Positions 39,387 through 47,525 of a stretch of 64,000 nucleotides of DNA are shown here, one piece after another. The stretch is from Pseudomonas sp. S09G 359. GTDB taxonomy: Bacteria > Pseudomonadota > Gammaproteobacteria > Pseudomonadales > Pseudomonadaceae. The stretch's first letter is position 1. Each line of letters opens with the position of its first letter. The translations under genes were made by a program, and so were the position numbers. The notes beneath the pieces were generated by a model. The model was not told the origin of the DNA, ran no database searches, and saw only the letters and a list, made by a program, of their open reading frames with translations. Location: the NCBI RefSeq assembly GCF_002843605.1, contig NZ_CP025263.1, positions 1,370,501 to 1,434,500 on the forward strand, in the 5' to 3' direction.

Positions 39387-39480
39387 AATGTGGGAGCGGG
39401 CTTGCTCGCGAATGCGGTGTGTCAGTAACCAATGTGTCCGCTGACCCACCGCATTCGCGAGCAAGCCCGCTCCCACATTT
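39387..39480. repeat. REPIN (gagcgggcttgctcgcgaa subgroup)
   Basis: The arms aatgtgggagcgggcttgct and agcaagcccgctcccacatt surround a centre with a second pair gcgaatgcggtg / caccgcattcgc. It lies between the QEGLA gene and the hydrolase gene. Confidence 0.88.
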
Positions 39481-39534
39481 GATCTCCACTAGCCTGTAAG
39501 ATCGATTTCCAAACCATTCATGAGGCTTCAACGG

Positions 39535-40437
39535 ATGAGAATCCTCGCCATTCTTTGCCTGCTACTCACGTTGAACGGCTGCAGCTCCTTGCTGTTCTAC
39601 CCCGAACCCGGCCTGCCGTTCACGCCTGAAAAAGCCCACCTGGCCTACCGCGACGTCACCCTGACCACCGCCGACGGGGTAAAACTTCACGCCTGGTGGC
39701 TGCCGGCAAAAGCAGGCGTGCCGCTCAAAGGCACTGTGCTGCACTTGCACGGTAACGGCGGCAACCTGGCGTGGCACCTGGGCGGCAGTTGGTGGTTGCC
39801 GGAGCAAGGTTATCAAGTGCTGCTGCTGGACTATCGCGGTTATGGCCTGTCTGAAGGCAAGCCGTCGTTACCGGCGGTCTATCAGGATGTGGATGCGGCG
39901 TTCAATTGGATCGACAAGGCCGCCGAAACCCAGGGCCAACCGTTGATCGTGCTCGGCCAGAGCCTGGGCGGCGCGCTGGCGGTGCATTACCTGGCGGCCC
40001 ACCCGCAGCGGCAGTCCCAGCTCAAGGCGCTGGTATTGGACGGTGTGCCCGCCAGTTACCGTGACGTAGGACAATTTGCGCTGAGCACCTCTTGGTTAAC
40101 ATGGCCGTTCCAGGTGCCGTTGTCCTGGCTGGTGCCGGATGCCGACAGTGCGATCAATGCCATGCCCCGGCTGACCGGTGTGCCGAAGCTGCTGTTCCAC
40201 AGCCTCGATGACCCGATCGTGCCCGTGGCCAACGGCATCCGCCTGTACCAGGCCGCGCCGCCGCCCCGGGTGCTGCAGTTGACTCGCGGGGGGCATGTGC
40301 AGACCTTTGCCGACAAGACCTGGCAAACCGTGATGCTGCGTTATCTGGACGATCCCCAGCACTTCAACGGCCTGCGCCGCCTGGGTGAAATCCCGAATTA
40401 CCCCACTTCTAAAGTTGATTCAGAGAGCCCGCAATGA
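39535..40437 (+). CDS. Alpha/beta hydrolase lipoprotein
   Basis: Protein of 300 aa. The start MRILAILCLLLTLNGCSSLL is a lipoprotein signal peptide (LNGC, Cys at residue 16). An alpha/beta hydrolase fold follows: oxyanion region HLHGNGGNLAWHLG, nucleophile elbow GQSLGGALAVHYL (Ser), an Asp in HSLDDPIVPVANG, and the catalytic His in RGGHVQTFAD. It resembles YfhR/BEM46-type serine hydrolases of unknown substrate. The ATG at 39535 has gagg upstream; an ATG 15 bp earlier has no ribosome site. Its stop overlaps the next start by four bases. Confidence 0.9.
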   Translation: MRILAILCLLLTLNGCSSLLFYPEPGLPFTPEKAHLAYRDVTLTTADGVKLHAWWLPAKAGVPLKGTVLHLHGNGGNLAWHLGGSWWLPEQGYQVLLLDYRGYGLSEGKPSLPAVYQDVDAAFNWIDKAAETQGQPLIVLGQSLGGALAVHYLAAHPQRQSQLKALVLDGVPASYRDVGQFALSTSWLTWPFQVPLSWLVPDADSAINAMPRLTGVPKLLFHSLDDPIVPVANGIRLYQAAPPPRVLQLTRGGHVQTFADKTWQTVMLRYLDDPQHFNGLRRLGEIPNYPTSKVDSESPQ

Positions 40438-40760
40438 GCGAAGAACGCAACATGATCCCGCTGATCCTCACCGGGATCGGCACCATCATCGGTACCGTCG
40501 GTTGCTTGTGGTACTACGGCTACCTGCACTTCGCCAAACCCGAAGATGCGCTGCTGCTCAGTGATTTCACCCTGCTCAAGACCGTGCCCGGCGAGGACTA
40601 CAAAATCTCCCTGACTCCGGCCGCCCAAGTCGCGCAATGCGTGGATGGCGTGCTGGTGATGTTCGACACCGAGCAGAAAGGCCTCAGCGGTGTATTGGTG
40701 AACAACAAGAAGCAGGCGGTGCGCTGCCTGGGCCAGGAAACACCGCAGTTGCAGCAGTAG
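40434..40760 (+). CDS. Small membrane-anchored hypothetical protein
   Basis: Protein of 108 aa. It has one N-terminal transmembrane helix (about 8-28, IPLILTGIGTIIGTVGCLWY) and a small soluble domain. I do not recognise a family. Its ATG overlaps the stop of the hydrolase gene (ATGA), so the two are translationally coupled and probably work together at the envelope. Confidence 0.75.
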   Translation: MSEERNMIPLILTGIGTIIGTVGCLWYYGYLHFAKPEDALLLSDFTLLKTVPGEDYKISLTPAAQVAQCVDGVLVMFDTEQKGLSGVLVNNKKQAVRCLGQETPQLQQ

Positions 40761-40798
40761 TTCCCCGCTCATCCACCGGTCGGACTCAGGAAATAGTT

Positions 40799-40826
40799 GG
40801 AACCGTATCCCGTAAGAAGCCACTGA
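40799..40826 (+). promoter_or_regulatory. Perfect hrp-box-like promoter (GGAACC-N15-CCACTGA)
   Basis: GGAACC at 40799-40804 and CCACTGA at 40820-40826 are separated by 15 bases, an exact match to the HrpL/RspL ECF-sigma consensus GGAACC-N15/16-CCACNNA used for type III secretion genes in plant-associated pseudomonads. It ends 57 bp before the start of the glycine-rich 98-aa gene, a normal promoter distance. No HrpL gene is in the window, so use by HrpL is inferred. Confidence 0.65.
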
Positions 40827-40883
40827 CTGGGTTGTCAGCGTTGCTGATAGCTAACTTATGTAGTGCGAATCTGGAGTGTAATT

Positions 40884-41180
40884 ATGATCGGTGGAACTGG
40901 TGGAATAGGCGCGCTCGAGAAAATGATGGAGATGGCCCAAGGCTTTGCGAAGCTGGGTCAAGGCGCGGCACAAGGTGAGGAAGGCGCACAGGGTGCAGGA
41001 AAGCAGGGGAAAGCCGACCCACTCAAACTGTTGATGGACATGCTGTCGGCGGGTAACGGTGGGGCGGATGGCGGCTCCGAAGGCCAAATGGATGCAGAGA
41101 CGCTTGAAAAGAAAATAGCGGGCCGCGAGGGCCTGGAGGCCATGATGCCCAAAATGGACACGCGAAAGATTGAAGTCTAA
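40884..41180 (+). CDS. Small glycine-rich cysteine-free protein behind an hrp-box-like promoter
   Basis: Protein of 98 aa. The ATG at 40884 follows ctggag with good spacing. The N-terminus MIGGTGGIGALEKMMEMAQG and the segment DPLKLLMDMLSAGNGGADGG are glycine-rich and amphipathic. There is no Cys, Trp or Tyr, no signal peptide and no membrane helix. These are general traits of type III secreted harpin or helper proteins, and the gene sits behind a perfect hrp-box-like sequence. I do not recognise a named family, and secretion is inference. It is monocistronic, closed by a strong terminator. Confidence 0.7.
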   Translation: MIGGTGGIGALEKMMEMAQGFAKLGQGAAQGEEGAQGAGKQGKADPLKLLMDMLSAGNGGADGGSEGQMDAETLEKKIAGREGLEAMMPKMDTRKIEV

Positions 41181-41185
41181 TCATT

Positions 41186-41213
41186 AAAAAACCCACCGTA
41201 AGGTGGGTTTTTT
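41186..41213. terminator. Bidirectional terminator
   Basis: The sequence aaaaaacccacc / ggtgggtttttt with loop gtaa lies between the convergent ends of the 98-aa gene and lptF. A- and T-runs on both sides suit termination in both directions. Confidence 0.9.
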
Positions 41214-41227
41214 CATTCTTTAATCAA

Positions 41228-42013
41228 TCAGTTAGCAACGGAAGAACGCGGCTTGACCGGTTGGTTGTCGTTGGAGATGGTCACTTCAACGCGGCGGTTC
41301 ATGGCGCGGCCCGATACGCTGCCGTTATCGGCAACCGGGTATTCCTTGCCATAGCCCTGGGTCACGATGCGCGAGATATCCACGCCTTGCTGTGCCAGTG
41401 CACGCTGTACGGAAGCCGCACGGCGCTCCGACAGGCTCTGGTTGTAAGAGTCGGAACCGGTGCTGTCGGTGTAGCCTTCGACGATCACTTTACGGTCCGG
41501 GTTGTCACGCAGGAACTGCGCCAGCTTGGTGATGTTCACCAGGCCGCTGGATTTCAGGTCGGACTTGTTGGTGGCGAACAGCACGTCACCGAAGGTCACC
41601 AGCGTACCGCGATCGGTTTGCTTGGCATTCAGGCTGTCTTGCAGTTGCTTGATCTGCGCATCACGCGCTTGCAGCAGTGCACGAGCGCGCTCGTCGCCAG
41701 CGTTTTTCAGCTTGGCTTCGGATTCGCGCAGCACGATGGTGTCTTTGGCCACTTCAACGCGCTGGTTGGTCAGGTAGGCCAACTGATCGACTTTCTTTTC
41801 GTCTTCCTTGTCACGGTAGGCTTTGTCGGCCTTGTCCAGCCAATCGCTGGCGTCCTTGGTTTCCAGCGCCGCCAGCTTGGTGGCTTGCGGGTTGGTTTGC
41901 AGGGACGAGTAGTTGGTCCGTGCATTTTCAAGGTTCGCGTTCGGCGGGGTAGAGCAGGCTGCCAGCGCAACGCTCATTGCCAGCAGGGCAGGGATCATCA
42001 ATTGTTTACGCAT
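41228..42013 (-). CDS. lptF: OmpA-family outer-membrane lipoprotein LptF
   Basis: Protein of 261 aa. The lipoprotein signal is MRKQLMIPALLAMSVALAAC (lipobox LAAC, Cys20). A helical DUF4398-type region follows (about 25-120), then a C-terminal OmpA peptidoglycan-binding domain (about 140-250) with VIVEGYTDSTGSDSYNQSLS and the RR-x-V end motif NRRVEVTI. It corresponds to P. aeruginosa LptF (PA3692), an AlgU-regulated lipoprotein that supports survival in harsh conditions. The smaller DUF4398 lipoprotein gene lies 55 bp upstream on the same strand, as in P. aeruginosa. Confidence 0.9.
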   Translation of the reverse strand: MRKQLMIPALLAMSVALAACSTPPNANLENARTNYSSLQTNPQATKLAALETKDASDWLDKADKAYRDKEDEKKVDQLAYLTNQRVEVAKDTIVLRESEAKLKNAGDERARALLQARDAQIKQLQDSLNAKQTDRGTLVTFGDVLFATNKSDLKSSGLVNITKLAQFLRDNPDRKVIVEGYTDSTGSDSYNQSLSERRAASVQRALAQQGVDISRIVTQGYGKEYPVADNGSVSGRAMNRRVEVTISNDNQPVKPRSSVAN

Positions 42014-42068
42014 AGTCGTGTCGTCCTTTCAATTCGATATCAAGTGCGATTCAGTCAAGGGGCGCGGC

Positions 42069-42494
42069 TTATTTCTGCTGGATAGCAGCCGGGCGCATGC
42101 CTTCCTGACGCAGCTCGTCAACGGCCTTCTGGGAATCCTTCACAGCCTGTTCGGCCTTGGCAGCCTGGGATTTACGCTCAGCGACGCGAGCGTCCCACTC
42201 GGCTTGTTCGGCCAGGCGACGGGCTTCGTCGTAGTTCTTGTCGTGCATGGCAATCTCGGCTTGCTTGAGCTTGTCCTGGGCCGACTTCATTTCCACGGCG
42301 GCGTACTCGGTGCCCCCGGCGCTGACCGCGCTGTTCACTGCCGATTGGGTCACGGCATATTGCTCGGTCGGAGGGTTGCCGGCGCAGCCAGCCAAAACGA
42401 AGCTGGTGCCGATTGCCAGCGCGGCCAATTTAAGCCCGCGCAGGTGGTTAAACGAGGATTTGGCAGTGCTGGTCTTCATCGTCTTCAACTCCAT
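42069..42494 (-). CDS. DUF4398 lipoprotein, partner of LptF
   Basis: Protein of 141 aa. From the ATG at 42494, preceded by aggag, a 30-residue N-terminus leads to a lipobox (FVLAGC). Signal processing would be equally possible from the in-frame ATG at 42479. The mature part is a charged helical DUF4398 domain (KSAQDKLKQAEIAMHDKNYD) that is homologous to the N-terminal region of LptF. It is probably co-transcribed with lptF and likely sits under the outer membrane. Confidence 0.85.
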   Translation of the reverse strand: MELKTMKTSTAKSSFNHLRGLKLAALAIGTSFVLAGCAGNPPTEQYAVTQSAVNSAVSAGGTEYAAVEMKSAQDKLKQAEIAMHDKNYDEARRLAEQAEWDARVAERKSQAAKAEQAVKDSQKAVDELRQEGMRPAAIQQK

Positions 42495-43056
42495 TGGATT
42501 ACTCCTGAAAAACATCAAAATCCATCGCACAGGGTGAGCGGCGTCGGGCCTGGCGGTTCAGCGCGTGGCACCTGTTCAAACGACCGTTCCAAGTGATGGC
42601 TTACTGGCTGTGACCGGAGGCTTTTTTGAATAGTTCAGAGAAGATGGCGATTTGCCTAAAAAAATATCTGACTGAATGGTCAGCGTTTAAAGGTTGGAAC
42701 TTTTGCGTTGCACAGCGGTACGTCGGGCCCCTGAAAGGCCCGGAATACAAAGGGATTGCTAGGGTTTTTGAATGTTTATCAATGCTTCGGTTCGTCGGCG
42801 CTCGCCGACAAATCATGCAGATAACGACGTGACAGCGTGAGGAAGCGCGGGGTAGGGCCGACGTCTTCGGAAAGCGGGACTACGAAGGAAAATTTTGCGG
42901 TCGAGGTAAGCCAGCACAGCTCAGCGTAGCCCAATACTGTCTTGGGTTGTGGTCGTTTCCGGGTGTCGATCCCAGCACCATTTCTTGGTGTGCCCAAGCG
43001 TTCGATGTTAAAACGCCTGTACAGGATTCCGCTCACACGATGGCGAGTTACGCACG
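42495..43056. other. 562-bp gap: left junction of the accessory island
   Basis: It holds the promoter of the DUF4398-lptF pair, the stranded gene tail described at 42779-42876, and about 180 bp of leader before the HNH gene. A short plus-strand frame around 42626-42832 has only a TTG start and no family signature. Near 42955-42985 there is a sequence vaguely like a tRNA T-arm with CCA, but no cloverleaf. I see no integrase or insertion sequence. Confidence 0.5.
42779..42876 (-). pseudogene. Stranded 3' tail of the small conserved gene next to ppc
   Basis: On the minus strand this reads PLSEDVGPTPRFLTLSRRYL then HDLSASADEPKH and a TGA stop, with no start codon or ribosome site of its own. It is a coding-like tail that would fit directly after PLYE in the intact gene at 47916-48224, where the reading frame instead switches to a different ending. 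The paralogue at 47507-47827 ends in a related phrase (FADAGKTPAYVEAEQAI). The simplest reading is that an insertion of about 5 kb separated this tail from its gene. The upstream limit is approximate. Confidence 0.65.
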
Positions 43057-44712
43057 ATGGCACCACGGAAGAACAAAGCACCAAAGGTTGTTGAAGAAGG
43101 GGCCGGCGTGAGCACCCGTGACGACTTTTCTGAAACGACAAAGATTCAGTTGCTTGTGAGGGCCGCGAACCTCTGTTCCCGTTGTCGTGTCTTCACGATT
43201 GGCTCAACGGATGCGGGTGACAGGAAAAATAGTATCGGTGTCGCTGCACATATTTGTGCTGCTGCGAGCGGGCCGGGTGCCAAACGGTATGACCCAACTC
43301 AGACAAAAGCCCAAAGACGACATTTCGATAACGGTATTTGGATGTGCTATTCGTGCTCCAAGCTGATCGACAACGAAGAGACGTTTCACACTGTCGCTCA
43401 TTTGAAAGAGATGAAGGCCGTTCATCAATCCTACGTTTCTTCGCTGGTTGGTGTGATTCCGATGGCACCATTTGAGGCTGAAAACAAAATTCGTGCGGGG
43501 ATTATCGAAGCAACCATATCCCTGATTACGAAGGCAGGTAGTCCGGGAAATTTCGACGTCTCGGCGGTCGTTGAAGGTTATGAACAATCAATAAATAGCA
43601 TTGATCCAAATTTTAAGGTTGTAGTCACTGCTACAAGCGGTTCTGTCTTTCATGAGCTGATTCCGATCACTGATCCTGCACCAGAAATTCAGATAGTTTT
43701 TAATGATGACGAAGCCAATGCTTCTGCTGATCAGGCATGGCAAAAAATGACTGAAGTGGGGGAGCCGATTCACATACCTACAAATGATTTCAAATTCGTA
43801 GGTTCAAAACTATTCGAACATCTTAATGATGTCATTGTAGGTGGAACCCTTACCCTCACGCCCGGTAAACGACGACTTGAAACTAGTATCTACTTTGTGA
43901 GTGATGAAGCCGAATTTGAGCTGGCTTCAACTGAATCATTCATGGGTAAGGGGTCTAAACAGTTCGATATTGCAGGTTCTGCGTTAAACGGATTCTTTAC
44001 TTTTCGTTATTTTATTCATGATCGATATAAGGTAGATGCAACTTATACATTCGACGTTGCTGGATGGTTGGGTCAGCCCATCAACAATTTTAGGCATTAT
44101 CACCGTATCAAGCGAGCCTATGACTTTGTTAAAAAATATCCAAAGTCCAGAATTTCAGTCGAAATTGTTCTGAATGGTGAACCTATGCGGCTTTGGGATG
44201 GAACGTATGGTGACTACACTGAGCTTTTCAATAGGTTGAAAAAGATCGTTGAGGTTGCTGAGTGCTCCAAAGTCATCGCCTCGAAAATCCCTGAACAGCT
44301 AAGATTGAAAACTTTAGACTTAACGCTGCCGGATGAACGATACATAGAACTCTACGCCCAGCTATTCAAAGGTGATGTGATTCGCAAGCTTGATTATGGA
44401 GAAAGTATTTTCACTGCCCGTATAGATGAAATAGAAAGCAGAGCAATCAAGGTTTTCTGTTCAGAAGAACAAACTGAGGTTGTGATTGCTAAATCTCCTA
44501 TAATAGATTTTTTTGGTAATGTTATTAAATTGCCAAGAATGTCAAAAAAAGTATCGTGTTTCGATCTGGTTTTCTTCTCGAGCATTAGAAAAGAAGACTG
44601 GAAATCTCTATGGTGTATTGGAAGAGCAAACCATTCTAGTGATTCGGTGATTTCCATTGCACCCGATGAAATTCCGCTGATTTGCAGTGATGAGGATGAA
44701 ATACATGGATGA
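43057..44712 (+). CDS. HNH-type nuclease-like protein, first gene of a putative defence operon
   Basis: Protein of 551 aa. The N-terminal 105 residues hold a zinc-ribbon/HNH-like module: C40-x-x-C43, H65 in GVAAHICAAASG, N92 in DNGIWMC, and C97-x-x-C100 followed by KLID. This module recurs in prophage and defence-associated HNH proteins. The remaining 440 residues match nothing I know; they include a possible beta-rich middle (about 240-330). Base composition falls visibly after the HNH part, becoming AT-rich. The start is not certain: no strong ribosome site precedes the ATG. It overlaps the next gene by eight bases. Confidence 0.78.
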   Translation: MAPRKNKAPKVVEEGAGVSTRDDFSETTKIQLLVRAANLCSRCRVFTIGSTDAGDRKNSIGVAAHICAAASGPGAKRYDPTQTKAQRRHFDNGIWMCYSCSKLIDNEETFHTVAHLKEMKAVHQSYVSSLVGVIPMAPFEAENKIRAGIIEATISLITKAGSPGNFDVSAVVEGYEQSINSIDPNFKVVVTATSGSVFHELIPITDPAPEIQIVFNDDEANASADQAWQKMTEVGEPIHIPTNDFKFVGSKLFEHLNDVIVGGTLTLTPGKRRLETSIYFVSDEAEFELASTESFMGKGSKQFDIAGSALNGFFTFRYFIHDRYKVDATYTFDVAGWLGQPINNFRHYHRIKRAYDFVKKYPKSRISVEIVLNGEPMRLWDGTYGDYTELFNRLKKIVEVAECSKVIASKIPEQLRLKTLDLTLPDERYIELYAQLFKGDVIRKLDYGESIFTARIDEIESRAIKVFCSEEQTEVVIAKSPIIDFFGNVIKLPRMSKKVSCFDLVFFSSIRKEDWKSLWCIGRANHSSDSVISIAPDEIPLICSDEDEIHG

Positions 44713-45700
44713 GCTTATGCTGATGGATCGGAGTCGAATTCTTCATGAGGCACTTGAACAGTGTGGTTGGGAAAATGCTGATCAAGTGGTTCAGCGGGTT
44801 CTGCGTCTAGATCTCGGTTTACCCGCAGAAGACGAATTTGCCGTCATCTGTAGCTGGCTCGGTAAATGTTCACTTGTCCACAAATTGGATCAACAACAAA
44901 TTCCGAAATCTTCTAAAGAAACCTTTCAGGTTCCTGATTTGTTGGCCGTTTTCAACACTGATAATAATCAATACAGAGTTTTGATCGAAGTAAAAACCAA
45001 GCAGGATGAAAACCTTACTCTTAGAGCGAAAGATCGGGAAAGGCTAATCAAGTATAGTGAGTTGTTGGGTATCCCGATATTGTTTGCTTGGAAACGTCAC
45101 AGCATTTGGACCCTTTTCGATATTTCTCTATTTGAGAGATTTAACAAAAACTATCGTGTGAATTTCTTTTCAGCTTTGTCGAATAGTTTGATGAGTTTGC
45201 TAGCCGGTGATATGCATTACCAATTAGGTGATGGCGTGGGGCTGCACCTGAAATTGCGAAAAGATGAAATTCATGAAAGTGATGATACAGAGACTTGGAA
45301 AACTAAAATAGAAGATGTCTATTTGCAGGATTACAATGGAGATAAAAATTACACGTTTTCGCCTAGGACGCTCTCGATATTAAATACCTGCGAGCTAGAT
45401 GAAAATACTGAGATTGATGATGAAACTATCAGGCAAGGTTTTACTGTGCGTTCTGATGTTGGCAATGTCGCACATAGAGCAATAGAGACTTTGTTGAAGC
45501 TGAAAAAGTCTGATGCTGAAAATAATATACATTGGCGATCTTTGCTTGTTGATGAATCGCCCCTTCATTCCATTTCCAATTTTCAGAAGGCGTTGGACGA
45601 AGCTCTCAATCTCAAATTTGTTAAATATATTTTTATTCTGCAACCACAAAAATATCCTGATTTCATAAAGGATGATGATAAAGCTAAAGGGATAAACTGA
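44705..45700 (+). CDS. PD-(D/E)XK-like nuclease, second gene of the putative defence operon
   Basis: Protein of 331 aa from the ATG at 44705, which has gagg nine bases upstream; three earlier in-frame starts lack a site. Residues 76-99 read VPDLLAVFN then RVLIEVKTK, giving D78...E95-x-K97, the core of the PD-(D/E)XK fold seen in restriction and Mrr/resolvase-like enzymes. An acidic residue (E42 or E44) precedes it. The C-terminal two thirds are unassigned. The DNA is AT-rich compared with the flanking core genes. Nuclease activity is inferred from the motif alone. Confidence 0.75.
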   Translation: MDELMLMDRSRILHEALEQCGWENADQVVQRVLRLDLGLPAEDEFAVICSWLGKCSLVHKLDQQQIPKSSKETFQVPDLLAVFNTDNNQYRVLIEVKTKQDENLTLRAKDRERLIKYSELLGIPILFAWKRHSIWTLFDISLFERFNKNYRVNFFSALSNSLMSLLAGDMHYQLGDGVGLHLKLRKDEIHESDDTETWKTKIEDVYLQDYNGDKNYTFSPRTLSILNTCELDENTEIDDETIRQGFTVRSDVGNVAHRAIETLLKLKKSDAENNIHWRSLLVDESPLHSISNFQKALDEALNLKFVKYIFILQPQKYPDFIKDDDKAKGIN

Positions 45701-47472
45701 TGTCTGTCATTCAAGTTGAAAAGGCACTGCATGATTTCGCTGTTAAGAGAATGGGTTCTGCAATTGTTTTGAAAGGGGAGTGGGGCACGGGTAAAACCTA
45801 TCTCTGGAATTCTGTAATTGCAAAGAATCGGTCTAATTTTGCTCGTGTGAACTATTCTTACGTTTCACTTTTCGGAATAAATTCGTTAGCTGACTTAAAG
45901 CGTTCAGTTTTTGAGAATACCGTTTCCAGCAAAAGTGCCGGTGATGTCACTACCAAAAACTCTGTTGTTGAAAATATCAAGAAGTTGGATTTCAGTGATG
46001 GCGTTGTAGGTTTAAGAAAGATTTTCGGCTATGGGCGGGAAGCAAAAATTCCCTTTGTCGGAAGCTTTGGCGGAGTTATTGATTCGATTCAATACTCTCT
46101 TGTTACAGAAACAATCATTTGCATTGACGATTTTGAGCGTCGTGGTAATTCTTTATCTGCACGGGATGTATTAGGATTGGTTTCAAATTTGATCGAGAAA
46201 AAGAATTGCTCGGTCATCTTAATTTTGAATGAAGGGTCACTCAAACCGGATGATGAGTTTTTCACATACAGTGAAAAAGTTTTTGATTATGAGATTGTTT
46301 TTAGTCCTTCGGTGCAAGAATCAGCCTCTTTGGTTTTTAGCCCATCCGGTGAGGCACGTAAGATAGTTTCGAAAAACGCCATTAAGCTGAAAATAAACAA
46401 TGTTCGTTTGCTCAAGAAAATTGATTATTTCGCAGGTCTTCTGCATGAGCGGCTGAATGGTTGTAATGAGCTTGTGCAGCGGCAGGCTTATAGGACGTTG
46501 CCTCTTGCAGTTCTTTCAATCTATGGCGGGAATTCGGCAGGCGTAGATATCGACTTCCTGTTGACTTACCAAGGTAGCTTATCTGGGTATCGTATGCCTG
46601 ATGATGATCGATCCCCAGAAGAAATAAAATTACTCGCAGAAATAGACCTTAAGATTGAATATTTGCAAGATTATGGATTCAGTTCCACTGATGAATTCGA
46701 CGTTGCGATCATAAATTTAGTTAGAAAAGGTTATGCTGACGATCAGTCAATGCGAGATTTAGTCGTCGCGTTGGAAGTCAAAATTAAGCATGATGAAGAT
46801 ATTGCTTTGTTACAGAAAGCTTGGAATGTCTTCCACGCTTCTTTTTCAAAAAATGATGATGAGGTTTTTGCCGCATTCGATTTAGCTATAGATGTGTCTT
46901 TGGTCAATTTTTCAATAAATGATTTAGATTCGGTTGCTTCTATTTATTACGATGTCGGGCGGATCGATAAAATAAACAGCGACATAGATAAGTATTTTAT
47001 TGAGGTTGTTGCACCAAGTGATATACGTGAAAAAAGCGATGTGTTTCGCTGGCCTGCGAATCCCTATATTCAACAGAAGCTTGAAGAGTTTTTTGATGGT
47101 CTGGTAATAGAAAAGAGTCTGCCTGATTTGATAAATTACGCTTATAACGTTTCTGGTTTTGAAAATACTGATGTTAGAAATAGCGTTGCCAAAAAAACAG
47201 AAGCTGAATTCTTAGAATATTTTTCAAGCTTAGATGATTATAATTTCACAAACCTTGTGCGGATGTGCTTGAAATGCGGTCAGGTTAGTTCTCCTGATAA
47301 TGATATTCAGGATGGTTATCATGATATTTTTTTCAAGATGTACCGTTGCCTAATGAAAATGTGCGAAGGCTCTCCGCTCAATAAAGCCAGAATGAGTAAA
47401 TTTCAAGGTTACGAAAAGCTTTACGCACAGATTGAAAAGGAAATACTCTCTCGCCAAGGTAAGGTTGAATAG
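45700..47472 (+). CDS. KAP-like P-loop NTPase, third gene of the putative defence operon
   Basis: Protein of 590 aa. Walker A is GEWGTGKT at residues 26-33, and Walker B is IICIDDFERR with D143, D144 and E146-R147. The IDD-x-(D/E)R form, together with the spacing and the following SARDVLGLVSNLIEKKNCSV, is typical of KAP-type and related STAND-like NTPases common in antiphage systems. No membrane helices are obvious. Its ATG overlaps the upstream stop by one base (TGATG), so all three genes are translationally coupled. A terminator follows. I do not recognise the trio as a named system. Confidence 0.8.
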   Translation: MSVIQVEKALHDFAVKRMGSAIVLKGEWGTGKTYLWNSVIAKNRSNFARVNYSYVSLFGINSLADLKRSVFENTVSSKSAGDVTTKNSVVENIKKLDFSDGVVGLRKIFGYGREAKIPFVGSFGGVIDSIQYSLVTETIICIDDFERRGNSLSARDVLGLVSNLIEKKNCSVILILNEGSLKPDDEFFTYSEKVFDYEIVFSPSVQESASLVFSPSGEARKIVSKNAIKLKINNVRLLKKIDYFAGLLHERLNGCNELVQRQAYRTLPLAVLSIYGGNSAGVDIDFLLTYQGSLSGYRMPDDDRSPEEIKLLAEIDLKIEYLQDYGFSSTDEFDVAIINLVRKGYADDQSMRDLVVALEVKIKHDEDIALLQKAWNVFHASFSKNDDEVFAAFDLAIDVSLVNFSINDLDSVASIYYDVGRIDKINSDIDKYFIEVVAPSDIREKSDVFRWPANPYIQQKLEEFFDGLVIEKSLPDLINYAYNVSGFENTDVRNSVAKKTEAEFLEYFSSLDDYNFTNLVRMCLKCGQVSSPDNDIQDGYHDIFFKMYRCLMKMCEGSPLNKARMSKFQGYEKLYAQIEKEILSRQGKVE

Positions 47473-47500
47473 CCCCTTGCGAGGCTAGTGTTTCGTATCT

Positions 47501-47525
47501 AAGACCCTATCCCCGTAGGGTCTTT
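47501..47525. terminator. Hairpin terminator between the ATPase gene and the small paralogue gene
   Basis: The sequence aagaccctat / gtagggtcttt with loop cccc closes the three-gene operon. It also covers the stop codon of the convergent minus-strand gene. Confidence 0.78.

Noticed and set aside
39373..39400. Third GGAACC as a possible hrp box
   Set aside because: No CCACNNA follows at 15 or 16 bases; the sequence runs into a REPIN arm.
42626..42832. Short plus-strand frame (68 codons) in the left island junction
   Set aside because: TTG start, no ribosome site, no family features, and it overlaps the stranded tail on the other strand.
42950..42990. tRNA-like T-arm with CCA before the island operon
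   Set aside because: Only a loose gggtgtcgatccc...cca resemblance; no acceptor, D- or anticodon arms can be paired upstream, so no tRNA or att site is claimed.
42779..43141. Complete minus-strand gene of 120 codons
   Set aside because: Only the last 30 or so codons look coding; the rest lacks any pattern and overlaps the HNH gene start, so I treat it as a stranded tail only.
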